Shown here: positions 27,158-35,641 of the stretch, piece by piece
Layout: each line of letters begins with the position of its first letter
Position numbering within the stretch: the stretch's first letter is position 1
Source: Paenarthrobacter nicotinovorans
Lineage (GTDB): Bacteria; Actinomycetota; Actinomycetes; Actinomycetales; Micrococcaceae
Reading direction: 5' to 3'
NCBI RefSeq assembly: GCF_021919345.1
Contig: NZ_CP089293.1
Coordinates: 992,001 to 1,056,000 of the forward strand
DNA: 64,000 nucleotides
Position numbers and translations under genes: made by a program
The notes under the pieces: model-generated
Seen by the model: only the letters and a program-made list of their open reading frames with translations
Database searches by the model: none
Told to the model about the DNA's origin: nothing

Positions 27158-27205
27158 AATGCCGTAAAGCGCCTCGGGCGCAGGCGAAATTTCGAAGGAG
27201 AAATC

Positions 27206-28393
27206 ATGGCTGAAAGCCTCGGCGTCGCCGTCATCGGTGCGGGCATGGCCGGCAAGGCCCACGCTGCCGCTTACCGGACCGCATCTGCCCTCTACAGCCC
27301 GGTGCTGCCACCGGTCCGCCTCGTCTCGATCGGCGACGTCAATGCTGAATTCGGCTCACTGGCAGCACGCCGTTTCGGGTACGAACGCAACGACACCTCC
27401 TGGCAGGCGATCGCCGAAGCTGACGACATCGATGGGGTCAGCGTGGTCATCGCCAACTCCCTGCACCGCGAAGTGGTCGAAGGGTTGTTGGCCGCCGGCA
27501 AGCATGTCCTATGCGAAAAGCCGCTCAGCGATACCTTGGACGACGCACGGGCCATGGCCGACGCCGCCCGGGCAGCGGAAGTCCGCGGAACCCTTGCCCG
27601 CATCGGCTTCACATTCCGCCGCACCCCTGGCATCGCCTACATTCGTGACCTGATCCGCAATGGAACGCTTGGCAATGTGCTCCACTTCAGTGGCCGATAC
27701 TGGACGGATTACGGCTTCAGCCCCGCCGCGCCCATGAGCTGGCGCTACAAGGGCGGGCCCGGATCGGGTGCGCTGGCCGACGTCGGAAGCCACCTGACAT
27801 ACGTCTCCGAATTCCTCTGTGGCGACATCAAATCCATCAGCGGCGGGCGACTGACGACGGCGATCGACAAGCGTCCCCTGCCGCTCAGCGCCGTGATGGG
27901 CCATGACCATGTTGCTGTCAGTGACGTATTTGAAGCCGTGGAGAATGACGACTACGCCGCTTTCAACGCTGAGTTCACCAACGGTGCCGGCAGCTTCGAA
28001 GTCTCACGTGTGGCGGCAGGCCACGCCAACAGCCTGCAATTTGAAGTCTTTTGCGAGAACGGCGCAGCCAAGTTCGACCAGCGCAGGCCTTCAGAGATCC
28101 AGTTGTTCCTGAACTGTGGATCCGGGAATGAGAACGGCTACCGCCAAGTCATCCTTGGCCCGGGCCACCCCTACATCGCCGGAGGCCTTGCCATGGATGC
28201 GCCCGAGGTTGGTTTCGGCCAGAACGACGCGTTCGGCTACCAGGCGCGGGCTTTCCTGGAAGAGGTTGCAGGCCTCAGCGCGGAGTCCTCCCTGCCCCGC
28301 TGCGCAACGTTCGATGAAGGTGTCCGCAATATGGAGCTCCTGGGCGCCGTCACCGACTCCGCTCTCAACAACGGAAAGAAGATCACGCTATGA
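27206..28393 (+). CDS. Gfo/Idh/MocA-family oxidoreductase
   Basis: The 395-residue protein has an N-terminal NAD(P)-binding domain (VAVIGAGMAGKAHAAAYR) and the CEKPLSDT motif near residue 110. The C-terminal domain shows SWRYKGGPGSGALADVGSHLTYVSEFL. It starts at ATG 27206, 5 bases after GAAGGAG. It overlaps the next gene by 4 bp. Family members oxidise sugars, inositols or their keto forms; the substrate is not readable from sequence. Control by both the LacI-type and GntR-type sites suggests an entry route for another inositol isomer or an inositol-like sugar. Confidence 0.88.
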   Translation: MAESLGVAVIGAGMAGKAHAAAYRTASALYSPVLPPVRLVSIGDVNAEFGSLAARRFGYERNDTSWQAIAEADDIDGVSVVIANSLHREVVEGLLAAGKHVLCEKPLSDTLDDARAMADAARAAEVRGTLARIGFTFRRTPGIAYIRDLIRNGTLGNVLHFSGRYWTDYGFSPAAPMSWRYKGGPGSGALADVGSHLTYVSEFLCGDIKSISGGRLTTAIDKRPLPLSAVMGHDHVAVSDVFEAVENDDYAAFNAEFTNGAGSFEVSRVAAGHANSLQFEVFCENGAAKFDQRRPSEIQLFLNCGSGNENGYRQVILGPGHPYIAGGLAMDAPEVGFGQNDAFGYQARAFLEEVAGLSAESSLPRCATFDEGVRNMELLGAVTDSALNNGKKITL

Positions 28394-29409
28394 AGCTCGG
28401 CGTCTACAACGCGATCCTGCACGACCGCCCCCTGCCCGAAGCGTTGAAAGTCATTGCCGACCTTGGGCTCACGGGGATCGAGATCAACACGGGCGGCTTC
28501 CTGCCCGCTGTGCATGTGCCTACCTTTGACCAGATTCTGGAAAGCGACGCAGCCCGTGATGATTACCTCGCGGTCTTCGAGGGCACTGGCGTGTCCATTG
28601 CAGGCTTGAACTGCAACGGCAACCCCCTGCACCCCAAACGCGAGATCGGTGAAAAGCACGCAGAGGACATTCGGCGCTCGATCCGTTTGGCGAGCCGCCT
28701 GGGCCAGAACCGGGTGGTCACCATGTCCGGCCTTCCCGGTGGTGAGCCTGGCGCGAGTACCGTCAATTGGGTGGTCAACGCCTGGAACTCGGCCGCACTG
28801 GATGTGCTGGATTACCAATGGGGCGTGGCTGCGGATTTCTGGAAGGAAACCGATCGCCTCGCTGCCGATCACGGTGTCAAGGTGGCTTTGGAGCTGCATC
28901 CGCAGAACATCGTGTTCAACACCGCCGACGTCTACAAGCTGATCGAGCTCACCGGCGCCACCCATGTGGGCGTGGAGCTCGACGCTTCCCACCTGTTCTG
29001 GCAGCAGATGGATCCGGTGGCCGTGGTCCGGGAGCTTGGCCCGTTGGTGTTCCAGGCGGCAGCTAAGGACGTGCGCGTCAATCAGGAAAATGCCGCGCTC
29101 TACGGTGTGCTGGACAACAGCTTCCGCAGACTCTCAGCCGACGAGAATCGCACCAACCTTGGCGGCGATGAGTGGGCCAATGAGTGGCCCAAGAACTCGG
29201 CGTGGGACTTCGTTGCCCTGGGTCGTGGGCACGACACCGCCTTTTGGACCGAATTCCTCCGGGCGCTGCATGACGTGGACCCGGACATGCTGGTGAACAT
29301 CGAGCATGAAGACGTGTCCCTCGGGCGCATCGAAGGACTCGAGGTGGCGGCGAAGGTCCTGCTGGACGCGGATGCTGCACTGGAGGAGTCATTGAAGCAA
29401 AAAGTTTGA
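28390..29409 (+). CDS. Sugar phosphate isomerase/epimerase (TIM barrel)
   Basis: The 339-residue protein is of the AP-endonuclease-2-like TIM-barrel family, beginning MKLGVYNAILHDRPLPEAL and containing VALELHPQN, HVGVELDASHLFWQ and VNIEHEDVSLGR, which carry likely metal ligands. Its ATG overlaps the stop of the dehydrogenase (ATGA), so the two enzymes should act on related substrates. Its own stop TGA is inside the operator of the next promoter. Confidence 0.86.
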   Translation: MKLGVYNAILHDRPLPEALKVIADLGLTGIEINTGGFLPAVHVPTFDQILESDAARDDYLAVFEGTGVSIAGLNCNGNPLHPKREIGEKHAEDIRRSIRLASRLGQNRVVTMSGLPGGEPGASTVNWVVNAWNSAALDVLDYQWGVAADFWKETDRLAADHGVKVALELHPQNIVFNTADVYKLIELTGATHVGVELDASHLFWQQMDPVAVVRELGPLVFQAAAKDVRVNQENAALYGVLDNSFRRLSADENRTNLGGDEWANEWPKNSAWDFVALGRGHDTAFWTEFLRALHDVDPDMLVNIEHEDVSLGRIEGLEVAAKVLLDADAALEESLKQKV

Positions 29410-29435
29410 CAGGACAAACTAACAAGGTCTAGTCT
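29406..29435 (+). promoter_or_regulatory. Promoter and GntR-type operator before the third dehydrogenase
   Basis: TTGACA (29406-29411), an 18-bp spacer and TAGTCT (29430-29435). TGACAGGACA (29407-29416) overlaps the -35 and also includes the stop codon of the preceding gene. Confidence 0.65.
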
Positions 29436-29490
29436 CGCTTCAGGATTCTCGCCCCGAGACCGCTTTCTGCTGCAGTGACGGAGACAGAAC

Positions 29491-30516
29491 ATGACGAACG
29501 AAGTGACCCTCGGACTGGTAGGCGTTGGCCGGATCGGTGTGATGCATGCGAATAACATCAGCGCGCTGAACGGCACCATGGCGCAGGACGGTGTGAAGGT
29601 ACGACTGAAGCTGACAGACGTCGCGGAGGAGCATGCGCGCGCGGTGGCCGGCTCTGTCGGCGCCGACTTCCTGGGCTCTGTGGAGGAATTGATTGCCTCC
29701 GCGGTGGACGGTCTGGTCATAGCCACAGGCACGGCAACCCACCCGGAGCTCATCCGTGCCGGTGTCGATGCCGGGATCCCTGTCTTCTGCGAAAAGCCTG
29801 TGGGCGTGAACGTTCCGGAATCCCTCCTGGTCCTGGACTATATCCGGGAGAAGAACGGCGTGGTGCAGATCGGGCACCAGCGTCGTTTCGATGCGGGTTA
29901 CCTCGAGGCAAAACGGGCCTACGAAGCCGGAGAGCTTGGCTGGATCCATTCGCTTCGGGCAGTCACCTGCGACATGACCCCGCCGCCGGTCCAGTTCCTC
30001 GCCACCTCGGGTGGCTTGTTCCGGGACTGCTCCGTCCACGACTTCGACATCCTCCGCTGGCTCACCGGCAAGGAAATCGTGGAGGTCTATGCCAAGGGCT
30101 CCAACAACGGCGATCCGGCAATTGGTGAGGTTGGCGACGTCGACACTGCTTTGGCGGTGGTGACGTTCGACGACGGCACGGTAGGCACGGTTTCGGCCAG
30201 CCGTTACAACGGGGCCGGCCATGATGTCCGGCTGGAACTCCAAGGCTCCAATGGCTCCGTCCTGGTTGGGATGGACGAGCACATGGCCATGCGGTCCGCC
30301 GAACCCGGCGTCGCGTTTCCCACGGGCACTCCTCATCTGACTTTTGCGGAGCGGTTTGATCAGGCGTATCGCTCGGAGATGGCTGCGTTTGTTGAACTGG
30401 TGCGCGGGCAGCGGAAGAATCCCTGCACGCCGGAGGACGCTGTGGCTGCTTCCAAGGTGGCGGATGCAGCACAGGAGTCCCTGGAGACGGGTGCGCCGGT
30501 CAGGGTTTCTGCCTAG
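29491..30516 (+). CDS. Inositol dehydrogenase-like Gfo/Idh/MocA oxidoreductase
   Basis: The 341-residue protein has LGLVGVGRIGVMHANNI at the start, CEKPVGVNVPES near residue 100, and the C-terminal DCSVHDFDILRWLTGKE that is typical of inositol dehydrogenases. A ribosome site GGAGA precedes the ATG. It has its own promoter with the regional operator. It probably oxidises myo-inositol or another inositol isomer to its inosose, acting beside IolG. Confidence 0.88.
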   Translation: MTNEVTLGLVGVGRIGVMHANNISALNGTMAQDGVKVRLKLTDVAEEHARAVAGSVGADFLGSVEELIASAVDGLVIATGTATHPELIRAGVDAGIPVFCEKPVGVNVPESLLVLDYIREKNGVVQIGHQRRFDAGYLEAKRAYEAGELGWIHSLRAVTCDMTPPPVQFLATSGGLFRDCSVHDFDILRWLTGKEIVEVYAKGSNNGDPAIGEVGDVDTALAVVTFDDGTVGTVSASRYNGAGHDVRLELQGSNGSVLVGMDEHMAMRSAEPGVAFPTGTPHLTFAERFDQAYRSEMAAFVELVRGQRKNPCTPEDAVAASKVADAAQESLETGAPVRVSA

Positions 30517-30542
30517 CTGAGACGTGTCTGCTTCGCCCGGTG

Positions 30543-32381
30543 TCATGTTCTGGGTGGTGTGTGGTGGTGGTTGCGTCGGGGTGTTTGGTGGGGGTCGATG
30601 TGGGGTGGGGGGATGAACCAGGGGACGCCGTTTTGGATGGTGATGCGCCAGTGTTCTTTGTGGATGAGGTGGTGGTGGTGGGTGCAGAGCAGGGTGGCGT
30701 TGTTTGTTCCTGTGGTGCCGCCTTGTGACCAGTAGGTGATGTGGTGGGCTTCGCACCAGGGTGCGGGGAGGGTGCAGTCGGGGAACGCGCAGCCTTGGTC
30801 GCGGGCGGTGATGGCTTTGCGGATGTGGGGTGGGAAGATCCGGGTGGTGCGGCCGATGTCGAGTATTTGGGAGTCGGTGCCGAGCAGGACGGGCAGGATG
30901 TCGGCGTCGCAGGCGATTTTGCGGATGGTGTTGGGGTGGATCGGGCCGGTGAAGGTCGCGGTGCCGGTACTGACAGTGTTCCGGAGGCGCGGCTGCTTCG
31001 GGGTGTTGGTTTCTTCTGTGGCGCTCGTGGTGGTGTGGGTGAGTTGTTGGAAGAGGTCGTGGTGGTCGATGGTGACGGTGAGTTGGGGTCGGAGTCCGCC
31101 GTTGCTGGGCAGTTTCCCGGTGGTCATGGCTACGGCGCAGGCTCCGACGAGGCCGTCGAGGAGTTTCTGGGCGCGGGAGCGCCGGTCCAGCCCGGGGCCC
31201 GCACCGTTCGGAACACCCGCATCCGGTGCCGACGCGGTCGCCGTGCCGTGGTCAGCGCCTAGGGCCGTGCCCTGAACCGTGCCTTGGACAGTGCCTTGGT
31301 CAGGGCCGGTGGTGTTGGTGAGTCGTGGGTTGGTGGCGGCGTTCATGGCGGTGGTGAGGGTTTCGTATTGTTCGGTGGTGGCGAAGATTTCCAGGTGGTG
31401 GAGTCCGTGGCGGCGTTGGCGGCGGAGGAACGCGCCTTGGACGTGGCGGAGGGCTTCTTCGGTGGGTTCGGGGCCGTTGTGGTCGATGTGGTCGATCCAG
31501 CGGTTGGCCATTGTGGTGACGAAGTCGGGGTCGGATTGTGTGGCGGTGGTGGTGAGGGCGTGTTCCATGCCGGTGAGGGTGTCCGGGTCGGTGAAGTGTT
31601 GGGCTTTGTCCAGGGCGGTGCTGATGATCGTCGCGGACCGGGACGGGACCTGTCCGGTGTGGAGGGCGTCGGCGAGTCTTTGACGACGGGCCGGGATTTC
31701 CTGGCCGGTTATTCCGGCCCCGGGCAGGACATCGGTGGCGAGGGCGAGCCGGCGCCGTGCTTCGCCGATCCCGATCCGCAACCGGGCCCGGAGGAACTCC
31801 GCCGCGTTCCGGTACCCATCATCCAAAACACTGCCACCACCAGCACCATCAGCACCATCAGCACCATCAGCAGCAGCAGCCAGGACGGAGTCACCGCCAC
31901 CGCCACCTTCTGACTCACCGGCTGGTTCTGTCCACCCCGTCCGCCATTCCTGCGCGCCGGACGCCGGGGACTGTCCAGGCTGCTGTGCCGGCGCCGCACG
32001 CTGCGCCTCCGTCCGGGTCCGCTCCACAGTCTGCGCCGCAACGACCTGGAGGTACTCAAGGGCCCGGGAAATCTCTTCGACCGATCCTGCGAAATCTGCG
32101 GCTTCCGTGAAGTCAAACAGCCGTGTCTCCTCGGCCGCGAGTGAACGCACAGCTGCCACTGCTGCAGCACCCAATGCCAGCGATTCGGCGAGTCCTGCAG
32201 CTCCGGCGCGGCCCTCAAATGACATACCGGCGGTTGGCCGCGCGCCAGGGTCGCTGCCGGTGAGCGCGGCGGCGAGTGACGCCGTCGAACCTGTTTTCTC
32301 GCTGTGGCGGACGCGTCGGGGCAGGACTTTGGCGCCGGGCGAACCTGCCCGCCGCGCCAAAACATCCCCAATGCTTCCCAT
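30543..32381 (-). CDS. DUF222 and HNH-endonuclease domain protein
   Basis: The 612-residue protein has the actinobacterial DUF222 region (about 80-500) and a C-terminal HNH motif (about 540-590) with CAFPDCTLP, EAHHITYW, NNATLLCTHHHHLIH, so the zinc/metal cysteines and catalytic His are present. Such genes occur in many copies in actinobacterial genomes and their role is unknown. Start at 32381 is uncertain; an ATG at 32225 (MSFEGRAG) is an alternative. A 9-bp microsatellite inside the gene encodes Asp-Gly-Ala repeats. Confidence 0.85.
   Translation of the reverse strand: MGSIGDVLARRAGSPGAKVLPRRVRHSEKTGSTASLAAALTGSDPGARPTAGMSFEGRAGAAGLAESLALGAAAVAAVRSLAAEETRLFDFTEAADFAGSVEEISRALEYLQVVAAQTVERTRTEAQRAAPAQQPGQSPASGAQEWRTGWTEPAGESEGGGGGDSVLAAAADGADGADGAGGGSVLDDGYRNAAEFLRARLRIGIGEARRRLALATDVLPGAGITGQEIPARRQRLADALHTGQVPSRSATIISTALDKAQHFTDPDTLTGMEHALTTTATQSDPDFVTTMANRWIDHIDHNGPEPTEEALRHVQGAFLRRQRRHGLHHLEIFATTEQYETLTTAMNAATNPRLTNTTGPDQGTVQGTVQGTALGADHGTATASAPDAGVPNGAGPGLDRRSRAQKLLDGLVGACAVAMTTGKLPSNGGLRPQLTVTIDHHDLFQQLTHTTTSATEETNTPKQPRLRNTVSTGTATFTGPIHPNTIRKIACDADILPVLLGTDSQILDIGRTTRIFPPHIRKAITARDQGCAFPDCTLPAPWCEAHHITYWSQGGTTGTNNATLLCTHHHHLIHKEHWRITIQNGVPWFIPPPHIDPHQTPRRNHHHTPPRT
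31842..31880. repeat. 9-bp microsatellite (AGCACCATC) inside the HNH gene
   Basis: Three exact AGCACCATC copies (31842-31868) are followed by AGC triplets. On the coding strand they give alanine and ADG repeats in a linker rich in Gly and Asp. Copy number changes would keep the frame. Confidence 0.75.
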
Positions 32382-32448
32382 GCATTAACCCTGCCAGGAG
32401 GGTCTGACATTTTTGGCAGCCCACCCCGGACAGGCTCCGGACATGGCT

Positions 32449-32490
32449 GACGCGGGCCGAAGAGTCTGGGGGAAAACTCCGACCCGCGCC
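32449..32490 (-). terminator. Possible terminator after the PIG-L gene
   Basis: Imperfect GC-rich inverted repeat (GCGGG...CCCGC with inner CG and GAGT/ACTC pairs) lies just beyond the stop of the minus-strand gene. No T-run follows, so support is modest. Confidence 0.35.
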
Positions 32491-32506
32491 AGGTCCATGG
32501 GGTTGG

Positions 32507-35419
32507 CTAGCCGATGATCTTCATGGCCTGCCAACCGGTGCCGAGGCTAGTGGGCGGGACGTTGCTGAGAGTCCCGTTGCCGCTGCCTGGGTAGAGCCAC
32601 AGGGTGTCTCCGATGCGGCCGATGACGTCGTTCTTGTTATCGCCGTCGAGGTCCCGGGGGCCTGCGATCGATGTTCGGTTGTCCCAACCCGTGGAGATTT
32701 GCTTCCATGCGAGCCATCCGCGGGTTCCATCGCCGGGGTAGAGCCAGAGGGCGCCAGTATCCGAACGCCTGGCCAGCACGTCTCCCGTACCATCTCCATT
32801 AAAGTCCCCGGTGCTCAGAATTGCATTCATAACATTCCAGCCGGTTCCAATCGTGATTGGCGTCCGGAGCCCGCCGCTGCCGTTGCCTTCGTAAAGGCGC
32901 AGATCGCCGGTGCTCCGCCTGGCGATCAGGTCAGGGATTCCGTCGCCACTGAAGTCGCCCGGGGAGAACAACTGGCTCATGGTGCTCCATCCGGTGCTCA
33001 CCTGGACCCTGGCGCCGAAGCTGCCGGCGCCGTCGCCCGGGTAGAACCACAGGACGTCACCTGCACGGGCCAGCAGGTCCGGTTTGCCGTCCCGGTTGAA
33101 GTCGCCGGGGGTTATGGTGTCGGTGATCGTGGACCATGCAGGTGCCGCCAAGGCCGTTTGCCGCGGCCCCAGACCGCCTCCGCCATTGCCCGGGTAGAGG
33201 TACAGGTTGCCGGCAGTATCGGAGGACAAGACGTCGGCCTTGCCGTCGCCGTTGAAGTCATGGGACGACGGCGGCCCGGCTGCGGGAACGCTGTACGTCT
33301 GGGTTCCAATGGGTGAGGTGTTCCCTGCAGCGTCCACACCGACGTACTTCAGGGTCAGCTGTGATGTCCCCATGACAAGCGGAGCCGAATACTTGAAGTT
33401 GGTGGCAGACTCCGTAGCCGTGGGGCTGCTGCCGTCTGTGGTGTAGTAGATGCTTGCGCCTGGTTCATCGGCGGAAAGCGTGATGGTTGCCCCGCTGGCC
33501 AGCGCACGGCTGATTGGGTTTGCCGTCACCACAGGCGCCCGCGTGTCAGGCGGAACGTTGTAGGTCTGCGTGACGACATCGGACACGTTTCCGGCAGGAT
33601 CCATGGCGAAGAATTTCAGGGTCATCGGATCCGGGCCCGCGAAGACAATCGGCGTGGAGTAGACCAAGCCTGCAGTGAGGGGATCGCTGCTGTCCTTGGT
33701 GTACTTGATCACGGAGTTTGCCTCGTTGGACGTAAGCGTGATGCTGGTGCCCGGGGCGTAGGCGCCGCCCAGCGGGTTGGCCGTCACCACAGGCTTGGTC
33801 ACGTCCGGGCCGGTGGAGTAGCTCTGAGTCACGACGGCCGACGGATTGTTCGCAGCGTCCACGGCGAAGTACTTCAGCGTCAGTGGACCATTCACGGTGA
33901 TCGGCGTGGCATATTTGGCACTCGCGGTGGTGGGGGTCGTCCCGTCCAGCGTGTAGAAGATCGTCGCAGGTTCGTTCGCGGACAGGGTGACCTTTTGCCC
34001 GATGTCATAGGTGCCGCCGGGCGGTGTCGCCGTCACTTCGGGTGCAACGACGTCGGCCGTGATGTGGGCCTCGAACTCGGACAAGCCGACGTTCGTGGTG
34101 GAGCCGCTCACGGAGGTGATGTTGAAGCGGACCGAACTGACTGTCCGTGCCGGGAAATTCACTGTGAGTCCCGAACCGTTGTTAGGCAGGGCGCCCACTG
34201 GCACGGTGCTGCCATCCGGGAAGGCCAGGTTGCCGCCGGTTACCTGGTCGCTGAGGATCGGCCGGTCAAAAAGCGTCACGGCGTTGATGGTCCGGGCAGG
34301 GGAGAAGTTGTACTGGATCCAGCTGCCTGCCTTGCCGCCGTTGGTGACCCATTCGCGGTTGGCGTCCATGGGCGTACCCCATGCGTACCCGTCGCGGGCC
34401 TTCTCGGGGCTCTGCCCCGAGGCCTTCTGCGAAGAAGCGCTCACTGTTGTGCCTGCTGATTTGGCAGCATTGCCCGTCCACTCGATGGCCGTGATGTACT
34501 GCCGTTTGAGCCAGTCGCTGTAAGGCGGCGCCGGGCAGGGAGTGTCGCAGAGGTATTTATCGAAATCGGCGAAGCGCACAAAGGTGTTGACTTTGTTGGT
34601 CAGGTCCGCGCCCGTCACATTCTGGGCGTATTCATCGATTACATAGGCGTCGTATGCAGATGCCGTATGGGGTCCCGTGTAGGCCCTGCTGGCCAGCTGG
34701 GCAAACTTTGCCGTGGCCCAGTGATCGCTGTGGTCGTAGGGGTCCTGGTAATTTCCCGTCCAATCCTGGGTCCGGAAGGTGGTGGGTTGGTAATTGGCCA
34801 CCAGCTGGTTCAACGTCGTCTGGAATTGCGCCTTGGTAAACGCTGCGGCCCCATCAACCGGACGGATGGAGCTGAGCCGGCCGTCCCACAGTTTCAGGAT
34901 GCTCTGGCCGTTGTAGCGGCTGCTGCCCCTCCCATCCGGGAAGCCATCCGGAAGCCGCATGAAAACGACGGAAACGTTGGGTGCCGCATTCAAGGTCTGA
35001 AGGGTGAGGGGTCGGCCCGGAACGCCCGCGTCGGAGGTGGTCCAGGCATCGGCTACACCCGCCATTTTCGCGTAGCTTGCCCTGATTCCCGCTTCCAGGC
35101 TGTTCCAGTACGCAGCCCCTTCACCGGCTTCACCCGCCGTTGCGTACACGGTCTGCACGCAGCGCTTGGACTGGATGTCACGCATGAAATCCGGACTGAT
35201 GAAAATCAGGTCATCATCGGTGTGGGCCACTATCTGCATGGCGCCGCCTGTGCCCGGGCACGGCGGGACCGCAGCAGCGGCAGGCGCCGCCATACCAACG
35301 GTCAGGGCAGAAAAGGCAACAGAGGAACCCAGCAGGAAAACAAGGATTTTCCGGAAAAGGGAACGGGTGCTGAACAGGGTGAAATGAGTATGACGCCGAG
35401 CGTATTTTGGACGGTCCAC
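32507..35419 (-). CDS. Secreted PIG-L deacetylase with adhesin-like repeats
   Basis: The protein of about 970 residues starts with a signal peptide (basic region, hydrophobic LVFLLGSSVAFSALTVG, APAAAA cleavage region). Domains in order are a PIG-L/LmbE N-acetylglucosaminyl deacetylase (about 50-310, zinc motif AHTDDD and HSDH), a discoidin-like region (about 320-470), three chitobiase C-terminal-like repeats (about 475-725, each with YTxDGxxP-like and KYFAVDxAGN-like motifs), and FG-GAP/VCBS repeats (about 735-970, DFNGDGKxDxLAR). A GTG at 35419 has GAGGAG 7 bases upstream; ATG 35425 is the alternative. It probably acts outside the cell on amino-sugar polymers. Confidence 0.85.
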   Translation of the reverse strand: MDRPKYARRHTHFTLFSTRSLFRKILVFLLGSSVAFSALTVGMAAPAAAAVPPCPGTGGAMQIVAHTDDDLIFISPDFMRDIQSKRCVQTVYATAGEAGEGAAYWNSLEAGIRASYAKMAGVADAWTTSDAGVPGRPLTLQTLNAAPNVSVVFMRLPDGFPDGRGSSRYNGQSILKLWDGRLSSIRPVDGAAAFTKAQFQTTLNQLVANYQPTTFRTQDWTGNYQDPYDHSDHWATAKFAQLASRAYTGPHTASAYDAYVIDEYAQNVTGADLTNKVNTFVRFADFDKYLCDTPCPAPPYSDWLKRQYITAIEWTGNAAKSAGTTVSASSQKASGQSPEKARDGYAWGTPMDANREWVTNGGKAGSWIQYNFSPARTINAVTLFDRPILSDQVTGGNLAFPDGSTVPVGALPNNGSGLTVNFPARTVSSVRFNITSVSGSTTNVGLSEFEAHITADVVAPEVTATPPGGTYDIGQKVTLSANEPATIFYTLDGTTPTTASAKYATPITVNGPLTLKYFAVDAANNPSAVVTQSYSTGPDVTKPVVTANPLGGAYAPGTSITLTSNEANSVIKYTKDSSDPLTAGLVYSTPIVFAGPDPMTLKFFAMDPAGNVSDVVTQTYNVPPDTRAPVVTANPISRALASGATITLSADEPGASIYYTTDGSSPTATESATNFKYSAPLVMGTSQLTLKYVGVDAAGNTSPIGTQTYSVPAAGPPSSHDFNGDGKADVLSSDTAGNLYLYPGNGGGGLGPRQTALAAPAWSTITDTITPGDFNRDGKPDLLARAGDVLWFYPGDGAGSFGARVQVSTGWSTMSQLFSPGDFSGDGIPDLIARRSTGDLRLYEGNGSGGLRTPITIGTGWNVMNAILSTGDFNGDGTGDVLARRSDTGALWLYPGDGTRGWLAWKQISTGWDNRTSIAGPRDLDGDNKNDVIGRIGDTLWLYPGSGNGTLSNVPPTSLGTGWQAMKIIG

Positions 35420-35629
35420 AACCATGCTCCTCGAGCAGATGTTGGGCCCCCCAGCCGGCAAGCTTACGACGCCTCCGCGACGTCATTTCCTGAATTCAGT
35501 TGGGTACTGCAAATACTTTTCATGGATCGAAAGTGGAGCAGTGATCGATACTGTACTCCTCGCGGAAATTCATGGCTAGGGTCCAGACCGGTATGGGCGA
35601 AATCCCAGTGGCGCGGGCAAGCCCGCTAC

Positions 35630-35641
35630 TAGGCTGAAACC
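35630..35641 (+). promoter_or_regulatory. Candidate -10 for a leaderless transcript
   Basis: TAGGCT (35630-35635) lies 6 bases before the ATG at 35642, and no ribosome-binding site is seen there. Confidence 0.4.

Noticed and set aside
30543..32381. HNH gene as part of a mobile intron or prophage
   Set aside because: No reverse transcriptase, integrase, phage genes or flanking repeats are seen; DUF222-HNH genes occur alone in actinobacteria.
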